A stretch of DNA of 8,916 nucleotides from an uncultured Planctomycetaceae bacterium (GTDB lineage: Bacteria; Planctomycetota; Planctomycetia; Pirellulales; JACPPG01), in assembly GCA_945957305.1 (NCBI GenBank), contig CAMFLN010000078.1:1-8916 (forward strand). The letters are read 5' to 3'. Shown here in pieces: positions 1 to 8,275 of the stretch (positions are counted from its first letter, which is position 1; each line of letters starts with the position of its first letter). A model generated the notes under the pieces. That model made no database searches and had not been told where the DNA came from. It was given only the letters and a program-made list of their open reading frames with translations. Both the position numbers and the translations under genes were made by a program.

Positions 1-741
1 AATGTTGACCGTGCGATCCAGACGCGCGACCTGCAGTATGCCCCCGGTCAGGCGGGGATCGATCTCGCGGTGCATCCGGGCGAGATCGTGGGGCTGGCCG
101 GTTTGGTCGGCGCAGGACGCACCGAACTGGCCGAGACCATATTCGGCGTGCGCCGCCGCCTGCGGGGAACGGTGCAGATCAGTGGTCGTGCGGTCGAAAT
201 CCACGATCCGACCGACGCCATCGCGGCCGGAGTGTTCCTGGTACCGGAGGATCGACGCCTGCAAGGGCTGATTCTCGAACAGTCAGTCAACCATAACATC
301 AGCCTGGCTTCGCTCGATTTGCTCAGTCGACTGGGTCTGATCAAGCGCGGCGCTGAACGGAAATTGGCCGAGCAACTGTGCGAGCGATTGACGATTCGCA
401 CGGCGTCGATCGACAAGCAAGTGGGGATGCTCAGTGGCGGCAATCAGCAAAAGGTCGTCCTCGCCAAGTGGCTGACGCGCGAGCCGCGGCTGCTGATTCT
501 CGACGAGCCCACACGCGGCGTCGACGTCGGCGCCAAACGCGAAATCTATGCCCTGATGGATGAGCTGACCGCGCGCGGCATCGGCATTCTGATGATCAGC
601 AGTGACTTGGAAGAGATTCTGGGTATGAGCGACCGGGTGCTCGTCATGTATCAAGGTGCGATCGCGGGGGAGCTTGCGCGGGAACAACTTTCCGAACAAG
701 CTGTGATGCATTTAGCCACGGGGGGAGTGCACGCGGCATGA
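1..741 (+). CDS. Sugar ABC importer ATP-binding protein, C-terminal half (RbsA/XylG/MglA type), 5' partial
   Basis: Energises uptake of a sugar or related small molecule by hydrolysing ATP on the cytoplasmic face of the inner membrane. The reading frame is open from base 1, so the start and the whole first nucleotide-binding domain lie outside the window; 246 residues remain. They form the second ABC domain of a two-domain family protein that is usually about 500 residues. Visible motifs, numbered from the first codon: degenerate Walker A GLVGAGRTE (about 34-42, Lys replaced by Arg, typical of the second domain in this family), signature LSGGNQQK (144-151), Walker B LLILDEP (164-170), D-loop region RGVDVG, and ISSDLEE at the switch, with Ser where classical ABC proteins have His. 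The stop overlaps the next gene's start (ATGA), indicating translational coupling to the permease. The substrate cannot be read from the sequence; ribose, xylose, rhamnose or autoinducer-2 type importers are all possible. Confidence 0.95.
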   Translation, partial: NVDRAIQTRDLQYAPGQAGIDLAVHPGEIVGLAGLVGAGRTELAETIFGVRRRLRGTVQISGRAVEIHDPTDAIAAGVFLVPEDRRLQGLILEQSVNHNISLASLDLLSRLGLIKRGAERKLAEQLCERLTIRTASIDKQVGMLSGGNQQKVVLAKWLTREPRLLILDEPTRGVDVGAKREIYALMDELTARGIGILMISSDLEEILGMSDRVLVMYQGAIAGELAREQLSEQAVMHLATGGVHAA

Positions 742-1688
742 AAAAGTGCTTGGGTCTGGCCCTGTTTCTCTTGGCAATCTACCTGCTGTTGTTGCTGGCC
801 GATCCGGGAGCGCGCAGCCTGTACAACCATTTGAACCTGGGACGCCGCATCGGGCTGTACGGCATTATCAGCCTGGGCGCAGGCATACTGATCATCACCG
901 GCGGCATCGATCTTTCGATCGGCTCGACCATCGGCCTTTGCGCGACGGTGATGGCTATGTTGCTGATCGATTATGCTTGGAATCCGCTGCTGGCCTTAGG
1001 CGCCGTGTTGGTCCTGGGGGCCCTGATCGGACTAACCAATGGCCTCTTGGTCACCAAGCTGCGCGTGCAGGCTTTTGTTGTCACGCTGTGCGGGCTGTTC
1101 ATCTATCGCGGGGCGGCACGTTGGGTGTCGAAAGATCAGGTCAAGGGTTTAGGCACTTCGTTCGAGTCGCTCAAGTACTGGCTTTCGGACAGCCGCGACG
1201 TGTTGGGGCTGCCCATGTCGCTGGTAATTTTTCTGCTCTTGGCGGTGCTGGCCGCGGTGTTTTTACACTTTAGTGTCTATGGCAGGTATTTGTTCGCCGT
1301 GGGGAGCAACGATCAGGCCGCCCGCTACTCAGGCATCGCGGTCGACCGTTATCGCATCGTGGCGTACGTCATTTGCTCGACCTTGGCGGCCCTGTTCAGC
1401 GTGCTGTTCCTGATGGAACAGAACTCAGTGCAACCGACCGAAACCGGCAGTTTCTTCGAGCTCTATGCGATTGCCGGCGCGGTGCTGGGAGGTTGCAGCC
1501 TGCGCGGCGGCGAAGGAAACGTCCTGGGCATCATCATCGGGACTGCGATCCTGTGGATCCTGCCGAATTTTACCAAGATGTGGGGCGTCCCCTCGGAACT
1601 GGAATACACCGTGATCGGCGCCGCGCTCTTAATCGGCGCGCTGGTCGACGAGGGGCTACGCCGGGGCGCTGCACGCAGCTCTCATTAA
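738..1688 (+). CDS. Sugar ABC importer permease, RbsC family
   Basis: Inner-membrane channel subunit that pairs with the upstream ATPase. The 316 residues match the usual length of RbsC-type (BPD_transp_2) permeases. The protein is almost wholly hydrophobic, with about eight to ten likely membrane segments. The first is near residues 5-21, followed by the family hallmark GGIDLSIGS (55-63) in a Gly-rich segment. A later AIAGAVLGGCSLRGGEGNVLG stretch (about residues 237-257) fits the conserved C-terminal Gly-rich motif (usually VLGGTSLSGGRG). The ATG lies inside the ATPase stop (4-base overlap), so the start is secure. As the last visible gene of the operon it is followed by a possible terminator. 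The periplasmic binding protein is not in view and would be expected upstream of the window. Family assignment is strong; substrate unknown. Confidence 0.94.
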   Translation: MKKCLGLALFLLAIYLLLLLADPGARSLYNHLNLGRRIGLYGIISLGAGILIITGGIDLSIGSTIGLCATVMAMLLIDYAWNPLLALGAVLVLGALIGLTNGLLVTKLRVQAFVVTLCGLFIYRGAARWVSKDQVKGLGTSFESLKYWLSDSRDVLGLPMSLVIFLLLAVLAAVFLHFSVYGRYLFAVGSNDQAARYSGIAVDRYRIVAYVICSTLAALFSVLFLMEQNSVQPTETGSFFELYAIAGAVLGGCSLRGGEGNVLGIIIGTAILWILPNFTKMWGVPSELEYTVIGAALLIGALVDEGLRRGAARSSH

Positions 1689-1702
1689 GAGCTGAGGGTT
1701 TT
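1676..1702 (+). terminator. Possible intrinsic terminator overlapping the permease stop codon
   Basis: A perfect 7-base-pair stem (CAGCTCT, 1676-1682, with AGAGCTG, 1688-1694) and a five-base loop (CATTA) are followed after AGGG by TTTT (1699-1702). The permease TAA (1686-1688) sits at the loop/stem boundary. The stem is short and the T-run is only four bases and slightly displaced, so termination is plausible rather than certain. Its position at the end of the transporter operon favours it. Confidence 0.4.
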
Positions 1703-1910
1703 CCTGCCGAACAGTTGCCGGGTGCACGGTAGAGTCCTCCCTCGGTTCCCAATTTCGCAGCTTGCCGCAACTTCTCGCGTGCCGCTGCCGATGTGATAAA
1801 CAGGCGCGTCCTGCGCCGCTTGCCGCAATCCCCCTCTGCCCCAAGTCTGTCGCCGACCGACTTTTCTCTTCTGAGCAAGCTCGCGCTGCCACTTGCGAGC
1901 GTGATGAGCA
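1703..1910 (+). other. Intergenic region upstream of the kinase gene, with an 11-base direct repeat
   Basis: No convincing gene, RNA or sigma-70 promoter is seen here. The one regularity is the 11-mer GCTTGCCGCAA, present at 1760-1770 and 1818-1828 (58 bases start to start). Each copy contains the near-palindrome TTGC-C-GCAA. Two identical dyads in front of a gene could be an operator pair, but with two short GC-rich copies chance is a fair alternative. Confidence 0.3.
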
Positions 1911-2864
1911 ATGGCACAACGCCTGCATCAATTCGTGAGCGAATCGTCGCGCGGGCGACGGTTGTCGCGCGCTGCGCGGGAAGCGCCCGCCACGACGCTG
2001 GGACCGTGGCAGTTGGTCGAGCTGGCCGCTGAGGGATCGTTTTCGCGCGTCTTCCGGGCCCAACCAGCAGGGAGCGCTGGGGGAGCTTGCTATGCGGTGA
2101 AGCAGCTCAAAGAAGAGTTTCAGGATGACCCGCGGGCCGTGAGTTTATTGCGACGCGAGGCGCGCGTCGGCCGAACGCTCAGTAATCCTCACCTGACGCC
2201 GGTTTTGGATTTTCATGTCGACACGGCTCCCTACTACGTCGTTATGCCGTGGCTCGACGGGGCATCATTGAGTGCAGAACTCGCAGCGGTTGCGGCGCCG
2301 GTGCTGACCTCGCACGCCTTGTGGATCGCTCGCCAAGTCGCGCAGGGGTTGGCCGCGGTAGACGAGGCGGGCTGGATGCATGGCGATGTTAAGCCCGCGA
2401 ATATCATGATTTCGCCGGTGGGACACGTGACGCTTGTCGACCTCGGACTGGCGCGCCGCCCGGCGGATGAAGATCAGGGTAGCGCCGCGGTCCTTGTCGG
2501 GACGCCCTGGTACATGGCCCCCGAGACGCTACTGGGCGTTGGTCGCAGCGACATTCGCAGCGACATTTACAGTCTGGGCGTGGTGCTGTACGAGATGCTC
2601 GCCGGCCGCCGCCCGTTTACGGCCATTGATGCGGCCGAACTCGTCACGGCGCACCGTACGGGTCCGATCGTGCAACTGCGGGAGCTCGCTCCGACCGTGC
2701 CGCCAGAACTGGCCAAACTGGTGCACGCCATGTTGGCCCGGGAACCTCTGCGTCGTCCACAAAATGCACGCGAAGTGGTCAACCGGCTGGTGGCTCTCGA
2801 AGTCGCATATCTCGACGAAGAGTTGTCGCGCGCCGTTGATTCTGCCGGTGATCGAGACGACTGA
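1911..2864 (+). CDS. Soluble Hanks-type Ser/Thr protein kinase (PknB-like)
   Basis: Transfers phosphate from ATP to Ser/Thr of unknown protein targets in the cytoplasm. In 317 residues there is essentially one kinase domain (about 34-300) with a short basic N-terminus and acidic tail; no membrane segment or sensor domain is seen. Motifs: Gly-rich loop AAEGSFSRVF (39-48; first Gly is Ala, third is Ser), catalytic Lys64 in YAVK, alphaC Glu83, catalytic loop HGDVKPAN (157-164; HGD rather than HRD, with Asp159, Lys161 and Asn164 present), DLG (177-179) in place of DFG, GTPWYMAPE (197-205), Asp218 in SDIYSLGV, and RRPQ near the end. All catalytic residues are present, so it should be active. The Arg missing from HRD makes it a non-RD kinase, a class usually not controlled by activation-loop phosphorylation. 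ATG 1911 is the first start after an in-frame TGA at 1905; GTG 1935 is an alternative. No Shine-Dalgarno site is obvious. Confidence 0.93.
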   Translation: MAQRLHQFVSESSRGRRLSRAAREAPATTLGPWQLVELAAEGSFSRVFRAQPAGSAGGACYAVKQLKEEFQDDPRAVSLLRREARVGRTLSNPHLTPVLDFHVDTAPYYVVMPWLDGASLSAELAAVAAPVLTSHALWIARQVAQGLAAVDEAGWMHGDVKPANIMISPVGHVTLVDLGLARRPADEDQGSAAVLVGTPWYMAPETLLGVGRSDIRSDIYSLGVVLYEMLAGRRPFTAIDAAELVTAHRTGPIVQLRELAPTVPPELAKLVHAMLAREPLRRPQNAREVVNRLVALEVAYLDEELSRAVDSAGDRDD

Positions 2865-2877
2865 TTACTGTCTGTCG

Positions 2878-4238
<1,361 letters not shown>

Positions 4239-4245
<7 letters not shown>

Positions 4246-5489
4246 GCAAATAACGATAAGCCAGGATTGAGGATGCCGGCGGGATCAAACTGCTTCTTGA
4301 CCGAGGCCATGATAGCCGATGCCGGCGCGGCCGGACCCCAAACGGCCTGGTGTGTCAGTTCCAGATCCGCAGGGCATTGATACACCACGGCGTGTCCCCC
4401 CGCGGCTACGGCGGCCGGCTGCAACCCCCGCACCAGCACAGGCAGCGCCTCGTTGGCGGTAAATTCAGGATAGCGTACGTAAACGATCCCATTGCCGGCG
4501 TGCGATTGAATCAGGGCACGCTCGTCGATCGCGCGAGCTGCGGCGACAAAACGTGTGACGGCACTTGGACGTACGGTGGCCTTTACTGTCAAGCCGGAGG
4601 CGGACTCGACAGGAAACTCGCATAGCCGTGACCAGAGTTCTGCTGCCCCTGACGCGTCAATCACTTGCGAGTCGGCGATCCCTTGTTCGCGCCATTCACG
4701 CTGCAGCTGACGGGTCATCCAAGCGACTTCCACGGCCGCGCCCTCGACGCCAACCAGCAGCCGCGCGGCGCAGCAACCGCTCGCCGGTCCCAGCAGGTTG
4801 TCACGCTCCCAAGCGGGGCCGGCCACCAGCTCAATCGCGGTCGGAACGATTGCCGAGCGAACCAACTCCGCCAGCACCGTTTCCGCTTTTTCGTAGCTCG
4901 CGATGTCACAAACGACCCAGGCGGTCGATTCAGCCACCGGGCGCAATTTGAGTGTGACCTGGGTGATCACAGCCAACGCGCCGCGCGAGCCGGTCAGTAG
5001 CTTGCAGAAATCGTAACCGGCGACGTTCTTCACGACGCGCCCGCCGGCCTTGAATGCCACGCCGCGGCCATCCACGGCACTTATTCCTATGACAAAGTCG
5101 CGAATCGACCCGTGACCAAAGCGTCGCGGGCCGCTGGTGGCTGTCGCAATGACGCCGCCGATGGTCGCGGTGTCCGCTTGCGGTGCATCAACCGGCAACC
5201 GCTGTCCTTGCGTCGCGAGCAATTCCCTCAGGGATTGCATCGAGCGTCCGGCTTCAACGGTAATGGTCATGTCGCGTGCCGGATAATCGACCACTCGATT
5301 GAGCTGTGTCGTGGACAAACTCAGCCCGCTGCGACGCGCGGGGAGTCCGAAGTTCAGTCCCGTGCCACCTCCCACCGGATACAGCGCCGTCTCCGCAGCG
5401 GCGGCGCGTGCCACGATCTCCGCGAGTTCTTCCGCGGTGGCGGGCGACTGGGTTTCGCTGCGGGGAGGGGTTTTAGCAGTGACGGTCAA
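4239..5489 (-). CDS. glcE: Glycolate dehydrogenase FAD-binding subunit GlcE
   Basis: Second flavin-binding subunit of the GlcDEF glycolate dehydrogenase. The 416 residues open with an FAD_binding_4 domain: YPVGGGTGLNFG (37-48), then ATIGGVIATATSGPRRFGHG (108-127) and KAGGRVVKNVAGYDFCKLL (147-165), which closely fits the GlcE hallmark GGRVxKNVAGYDxxxL. The C-terminus has the FAD-linked-oxidase ending FDPAGILNPG. It is longer than the E. coli protein (about 350). The start used is TTG, because no ATG lies near and GGAG sits seven bases upstream; translation probably also depends on termination of glcD 24 bases before. The gene is in the same frame as glcD, separated by TAG and eight codons. It overlaps glcF by 7 bases. 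A diverged paralogous D-type oxidase is the only alternative, and the D-E-F order argues against it. Confidence 0.93.
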
Positions 5490-5496
5490 CTTCGCA

Positions 5497-5500
5497 CTCC
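5497..5500 (-). promoter_or_regulatory. Shine-Dalgarno GGAG for the TTG start of glcE
   Basis: On the minus strand GGAG is followed by seven bases (TGCGAAG) and then TTG (5489-5487). It lies within the 24-base glcD-glcE gap. It is the clearest ribosome-binding site in the window and is the reason for accepting a TTG start. Confidence 0.55.
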
Positions 5501-5513
5501 AAGCCCAAGAAAT

Positions 5514-6953
5514 CTACATGGCAGCCCGGCGTCCGGGATGGCGCTGCTCCAAGCCGCAAGCGCCCGCGGTGGGCAGCATCTTGGCGGGGCTTAACCGTCC
5601 GGCCGGGTTGAATGAGTGGCGCACCCGGGCCATGACGTCCAGGTCTGCGGCCGAGAAAAGCTTGTGCATGAACTCGATCTTTTCCACGCCGATGCCGTGT
5701 TCGCCGGTCACACTGCCGCCGCAGGCGATGCACTCGTCGAGAATCTCGCCGCTGGCGGCCAGAACTCGGCGCACCTGGTCGGCGTCCCGTTCATCGAACA
5801 GCAGAATGGGATGGATGTTTCCATCGCCTGCGTGAAAGACATTCACGATGCGGATCTCGTGACGGCGGCCAATGTCGATGATCCGCTCCAGGATGTACGG
5901 CAGTTTGGTACGCGGAACGACCCCGTCCTGCGTGCAATAGCTGGGGCTCAGTCGCCCCACGGCGCCAAAGGCTTGCTTGCGACATTTCCAGAGCAATTGT
6001 CGTTCAGCGGCCGATGCCGCCAGGCGAACGTCGCGGGCGTTGTTGGCGCGGCACAACTCAATAATCCGATCGCGCTGCTGATCGAGCCCCGCTTCCAGTC
6101 CGTCGACCTCGATCAACAGAATGGCCTGGGCGTCGAGCGGAAAGCCGAAACGAAAGGCCTCTTCCACGGCGACGAGGATCCCTTGATCCATCATTTCCAG
6201 TGCGGCCGGGACGATGCCAGCACCGATGATCGCGCTGATCGCATTCGTGGCGTCGGCGACGGATTCGAAAATGCCCAGCATCGTCCGCCAACCCTGCGGG
6301 TCGCGCGTCAGACGCACCCAGACCTTGGTGACAATGGCCAAGGTTCCTTCACTGCCGACAATCAGCCCTGGCAGGTCGAGTCCCGGTTGGTCTTCCGAGA
6401 GGCCGCCGAACTCGACGAGCGTGCCGTCGGGCAAAACGGCCTCGACTCCCAGCACGTGATTGACGGTCACACCATATTTCAGCGTATGCGGTCCTCCTGA
6501 GTTGGTTGCAACATTACCGCCGATCGTGCAAGCCCCCTGGCTCGACGGATCGGGCGCATAGTGATAGCCCGTCCCTTTGAGCGCTTGTGTCAGCCATACA
6601 TTCACCACGCCGGGCTGCACCACGGCATAGCGATCACGGAGATTGATTTCCAGAATCTCCTTCATCCGCGTCAGGACGATCATTACCCCGCCGCCCACCG
6701 GCAGGCAACCGCCGGCCAGGCTCGTGCCGGCGCCACGGGGCAGGAAGGGGACGTCGAATTCGTTGCACAGGCGAACGATCGCTTGTACCTGCGCAGCGGT
6801 ACGGGGAAACACCGCGACATCCGGGCAATTCTTTTCGATGACGAAGCCGTCGCACTCGTAGACGACCAGGTCGCTGTGCGCTGATAGCACTCCGTCATCG
6901 CCGACCACGGCACGCAATCGGTCGACAAGCGCGGGAAGCCGGGTGGCGATCAT
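5514..6953 (-). CDS. glcD: Glycolate dehydrogenase catalytic FAD subunit GlcD
   Basis: Oxidises glycolate to glyoxylate (homologues also take D-lactate) and hands electrons to GlcE/GlcF. From the ATG it is 479 residues, near the about 499 of E. coli GlcD. An FAD_binding_4 domain shows PRGAGTSLAGGCLPVGGG (71-88) and APDPSSQGACTIGGNVATNS (133-152), followed by GSEGTLAIVTKVWVRL. The C-terminal FAD-oxidase domain contains HAGDGNIHP and GSVTGEHGIGVEK, whose His residues belong to the active site in this family, and ends FNPAGRLSPAKMLP. A short basic tail (GLEQRHPGRRAAM) follows. The start is ATG 6953; a TTG one codon upstream (6956) is possible, and neither has a good Shine-Dalgarno site. First gene of glcDEF, with a TATAAT box about 65 bases upstream. 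No glcC regulator, glcA permease or glcB malate synthase is adjacent, so regulation and the fate of glyoxylate are encoded elsewhere. Confidence 0.95.
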   Translation of the reverse strand: MIATRLPALVDRLRAVVGDDGVLSAHSDLVVYECDGFVIEKNCPDVAVFPRTAAQVQAIVRLCNEFDVPFLPRGAGTSLAGGCLPVGGGVMIVLTRMKEILEINLRDRYAVVQPGVVNVWLTQALKGTGYHYAPDPSSQGACTIGGNVATNSGGPHTLKYGVTVNHVLGVEAVLPDGTLVEFGGLSEDQPGLDLPGLIVGSEGTLAIVTKVWVRLTRDPQGWRTMLGIFESVADATNAISAIIGAGIVPAALEMMDQGILVAVEEAFRFGFPLDAQAILLIEVDGLEAGLDQQRDRIIELCRANNARDVRLAASAAERQLLWKCRKQAFGAVGRLSPSYCTQDGVVPRTKLPYILERIIDIGRRHEIRIVNVFHAGDGNIHPILLFDERDADQVRRVLAASGEILDECIACGGSVTGEHGIGVEKIEFMHKLFSAADLDVMARVRHSFNPAGRLSPAKMLPTAGACGLEQRHPGRRAAM

Positions 6954-7018
6954 CAAAAACGGCCAAGGCCGGTGGGGAGAAACAAGGGAAAGATCGAGTT
7001 CATGCTAGCGGTATGTGA

Positions 7019-7047
7019 ATTATAGTGGCCGGGTCGTCCGCCGCCAG
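7019..7047 (-). promoter_or_regulatory. Candidate sigma-70-type promoter for glcDEF
   Basis: The minus strand reads a perfect -10 TATAAT (7024-7019). A 17-base spacer separates it from CTGGCG (7047-7042), which matches the -35 consensus TTGACA at three of six positions. The predicted start near 7012 would give a leader of about 60 bases before the glcD ATG. The -10 stands out in this GC-rich region; the weak -35 lowers confidence. Confidence 0.4.
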
Positions 7048-7076
7048 GAGAGTGGCAGCGTCGTCCTATCTGTGGC

Positions 7077-7094
7077 GGCTAAAACACCTTAGCC
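7077..7094. other. Hairpin or dyad GGCTAA-N6-TTAGCC
   Basis: Perfect 6-base-pair inverted repeat with six-base centre AACACC, placed about 50 bases upstream of the glcD-facing -10 box. As double-stranded DNA it could be an operator for a dimeric regulator of glcDEF or of the divergent gene; as RNA it would be a small stem-loop. No T-run follows. Role not known. Confidence 0.35.
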
Positions 7095-7179
7095 ATCCCC
7101 CTGCAAGATAAAAGTCGTCTGTCTCGAATCGCGCGGCCCCGTTACACTACGCCCCTCTTCGGCCAGGGGCGGACTGGCA

Positions 7180-7197
7180 GCGGGCGTAATCGCCCGC
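7180..7197. other. Perfect 7-bp hairpin GCGGGCG-TAAT-CGCCCGC in the leader of the barrel gene
   Basis: A GC-only 7-base-pair stem closes a TAAT tetraloop 48 bases upstream of the ATG at 7246. If transcription starts near the TACACT box at 7143, it lies in the 5' untranslated leader, where it could affect mRNA stability or translation. It could equally be a DNA operator. No T-run follows, so it is not an intrinsic terminator. Confidence 0.4.
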
Positions 7198-7245
7198 GCG
7201 ATCTGTGCACTGTCCTTGGTTCATCCACAATCGGACCCGTTGGCG

Positions 7246-8232
7246 ATGCCGTCGTATCGCACTCGACAATTTGTCGTGATGTGCCGCACCGCGCTTGTTC
7301 TTTGCGCGCTGGTCGGCTGCGCTTCACGCGCGCTAGGACGGGTGGCTCAATACGAACAGTTGCCCCCCAGTGTCTCGACCAGTGAAGTCATTCCCGAAGG
7401 AAGCGTGATCGCCGACGGGCCAGGCGTGCAGCCGGCATACCCGCTGGCCGAGGCGATTGCCTACGATGCCCCTTGGAGCTGGCAATTGATGCCCCAGGGT
7501 TTGATTTGGCACTCCTACCTGGCGGGCGTCAAGGAGCCGCGCCTGGCCAGTGTGTTCAATTACCAGAGCGGGCTAGGCTGGCTGTGGAGTCCCGTGGCGG
7601 GCGGGCGCGTGGGGCTCTTGCGCTATGGGACGCCCAATAGTTTTCGCCCCGAGGGCTGGCAGCTCGACGTCGAGGGGGCGGCGTTTCCCGAACTACGTTT
7701 GAACTCCGACTGGGATATGCGGGCGACCGATTTCCGCGTTGGCATTCCGCTGACGTATGGCGTCGGACCGCTGCAGTTGAAGTTCGAGGTCTATCACCTC
7801 AGCTCGCACATCGGTGACGAGTTCCTGTTGAAGAACCCCAACTTCGACCGCCTGGAATACAGCCGCAATGCGCTGGTGTTCGGCGTGAGCTATTACGCGA
7901 CCGACAATATCCGGCTGTACGGAGAAATGGACTGGGCGTTCTACACGTTCGGCGTGACGCAGCCGTGGCAGTTTCAGTTCGGCGCTGAGTACAGTCCGAT
8001 CTTCAGCCCCGGATTCCGAGGCAGTCCGTTCTTCGCCATCAATGGGCACTTGCGCCAAGAAGTGAACTTCGGCGGCAACGTCACCGTGCAGGTGGGCTGG
8101 CAATGGCTCAACGGCGGGACGGGAACTCGCACGCGTTTCGGCTTCCAGTATTTCAACGGCAAGAACGAGATGTACCAGTTCTACAACGACTTCGTGCAGC
8201 AATTCGGCATCGGCATCTGGTACGACTACTGA
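7246..8232 (+). CDS. Predicted outer-membrane beta-barrel protein with lipoprotein-like signal (possibly DUF1207-type)
   Basis: Exact function unknown. From ATG 7246 there are 328 residues. Residues 1-25 look like an export signal: basic n-region, short hydrophobic core TALVLCALVG, and LVGC fitting a lipobox (Cys25); cleavage by signal peptidase I after ALG (about 31) is an alternative. After a Pro-rich linker, the rest is rich in Trp, Tyr, Phe and Gly with alternating strands, such as WQLMPQGLIWHSYLAG, TDNIRLYGEMDWAF and NVTVQVGWQWLNGG. It ends in IWYDY, an aromatic C-terminus as in outer-membrane barrels. The overall pattern recalls DUF1207-type proteins that I associate with planctomycetes; this is from memory and unverified. 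An upstream TTG (7216) and a later ATG (7279) are alternative starts, and none has a Shine-Dalgarno site. It is divergent from glcD and convergent with the oxygenase, so probably a single-gene unit. Confidence 0.8.
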   Translation: MPSYRTRQFVVMCRTALVLCALVGCASRALGRVAQYEQLPPSVSTSEVIPEGSVIADGPGVQPAYPLAEAIAYDAPWSWQLMPQGLIWHSYLAGVKEPRLASVFNYQSGLGWLWSPVAGGRVGLLRYGTPNSFRPEGWQLDVEGAAFPELRLNSDWDMRATDFRVGIPLTYGVGPLQLKFEVYHLSSHIGDEFLLKNPNFDRLEYSRNALVFGVSYYATDNIRLYGEMDWAFYTFGVTQPWQFQFGAEYSPIFSPGFRGSPFFAINGHLRQEVNFGGNVTVQVGWQWLNGGTGTRTRFGFQYFNGKNEMYQFYNDFVQQFGIGIWYDY

Positions 8233-8275
8233 CGAGTGGGGCAAGCCAACCCGTGGAATTCCAAGCTGCGGAGCC

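Larger units (their letters stand above)
6954..7245. other. Divergent intergenic region between glcD and the barrel protein gene
   Basis: These 292 bases separate two divergent start codons and must carry both promoters. Seen here: a TATAAT box facing glcD (7019-7024), a hairpin at 7077-7094 and a second at 7180-7197. For the rightward gene the best -10-like site is TACACT (7143-7148, four of six consensus bases) with no good -35. No RNA gene or small ORF is supported. Confidence 0.5.

Noticed and set aside
1570..2063. Minus-strand frames of 115 and 135 residues over the permease end, the gap and the kinase start
   Set aside because: Mostly overlap real genes, are Arg/Ala-rich and have no recognisable motif.
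5616..6500. 294-residue open frame on the plus strand, antisense to glcD
   Set aside because: Fully inside a gene with clear family motifs. Its translation shows no domain or export signal and reads as the complement of GC-rich coding sequence.
6954..6956. TTG one codon upstream as the glcD start
   Set aside because: The adjacent ATG at 6953 is the stronger start codon and no ribosome-binding site favours the TTG.
7143..7148. TACACT as a firm -10 box for the barrel gene
   Set aside because: Four of six consensus bases with no matching -35 at 16-18 bases; too weak to list as a promoter.
7693..8244. 183-residue open frame on the minus strand opposite the barrel gene
   Set aside because: Lies wholly over a better-supported plus-strand gene and is rich in Val/Glu/Ala without motifs; a shadow frame.
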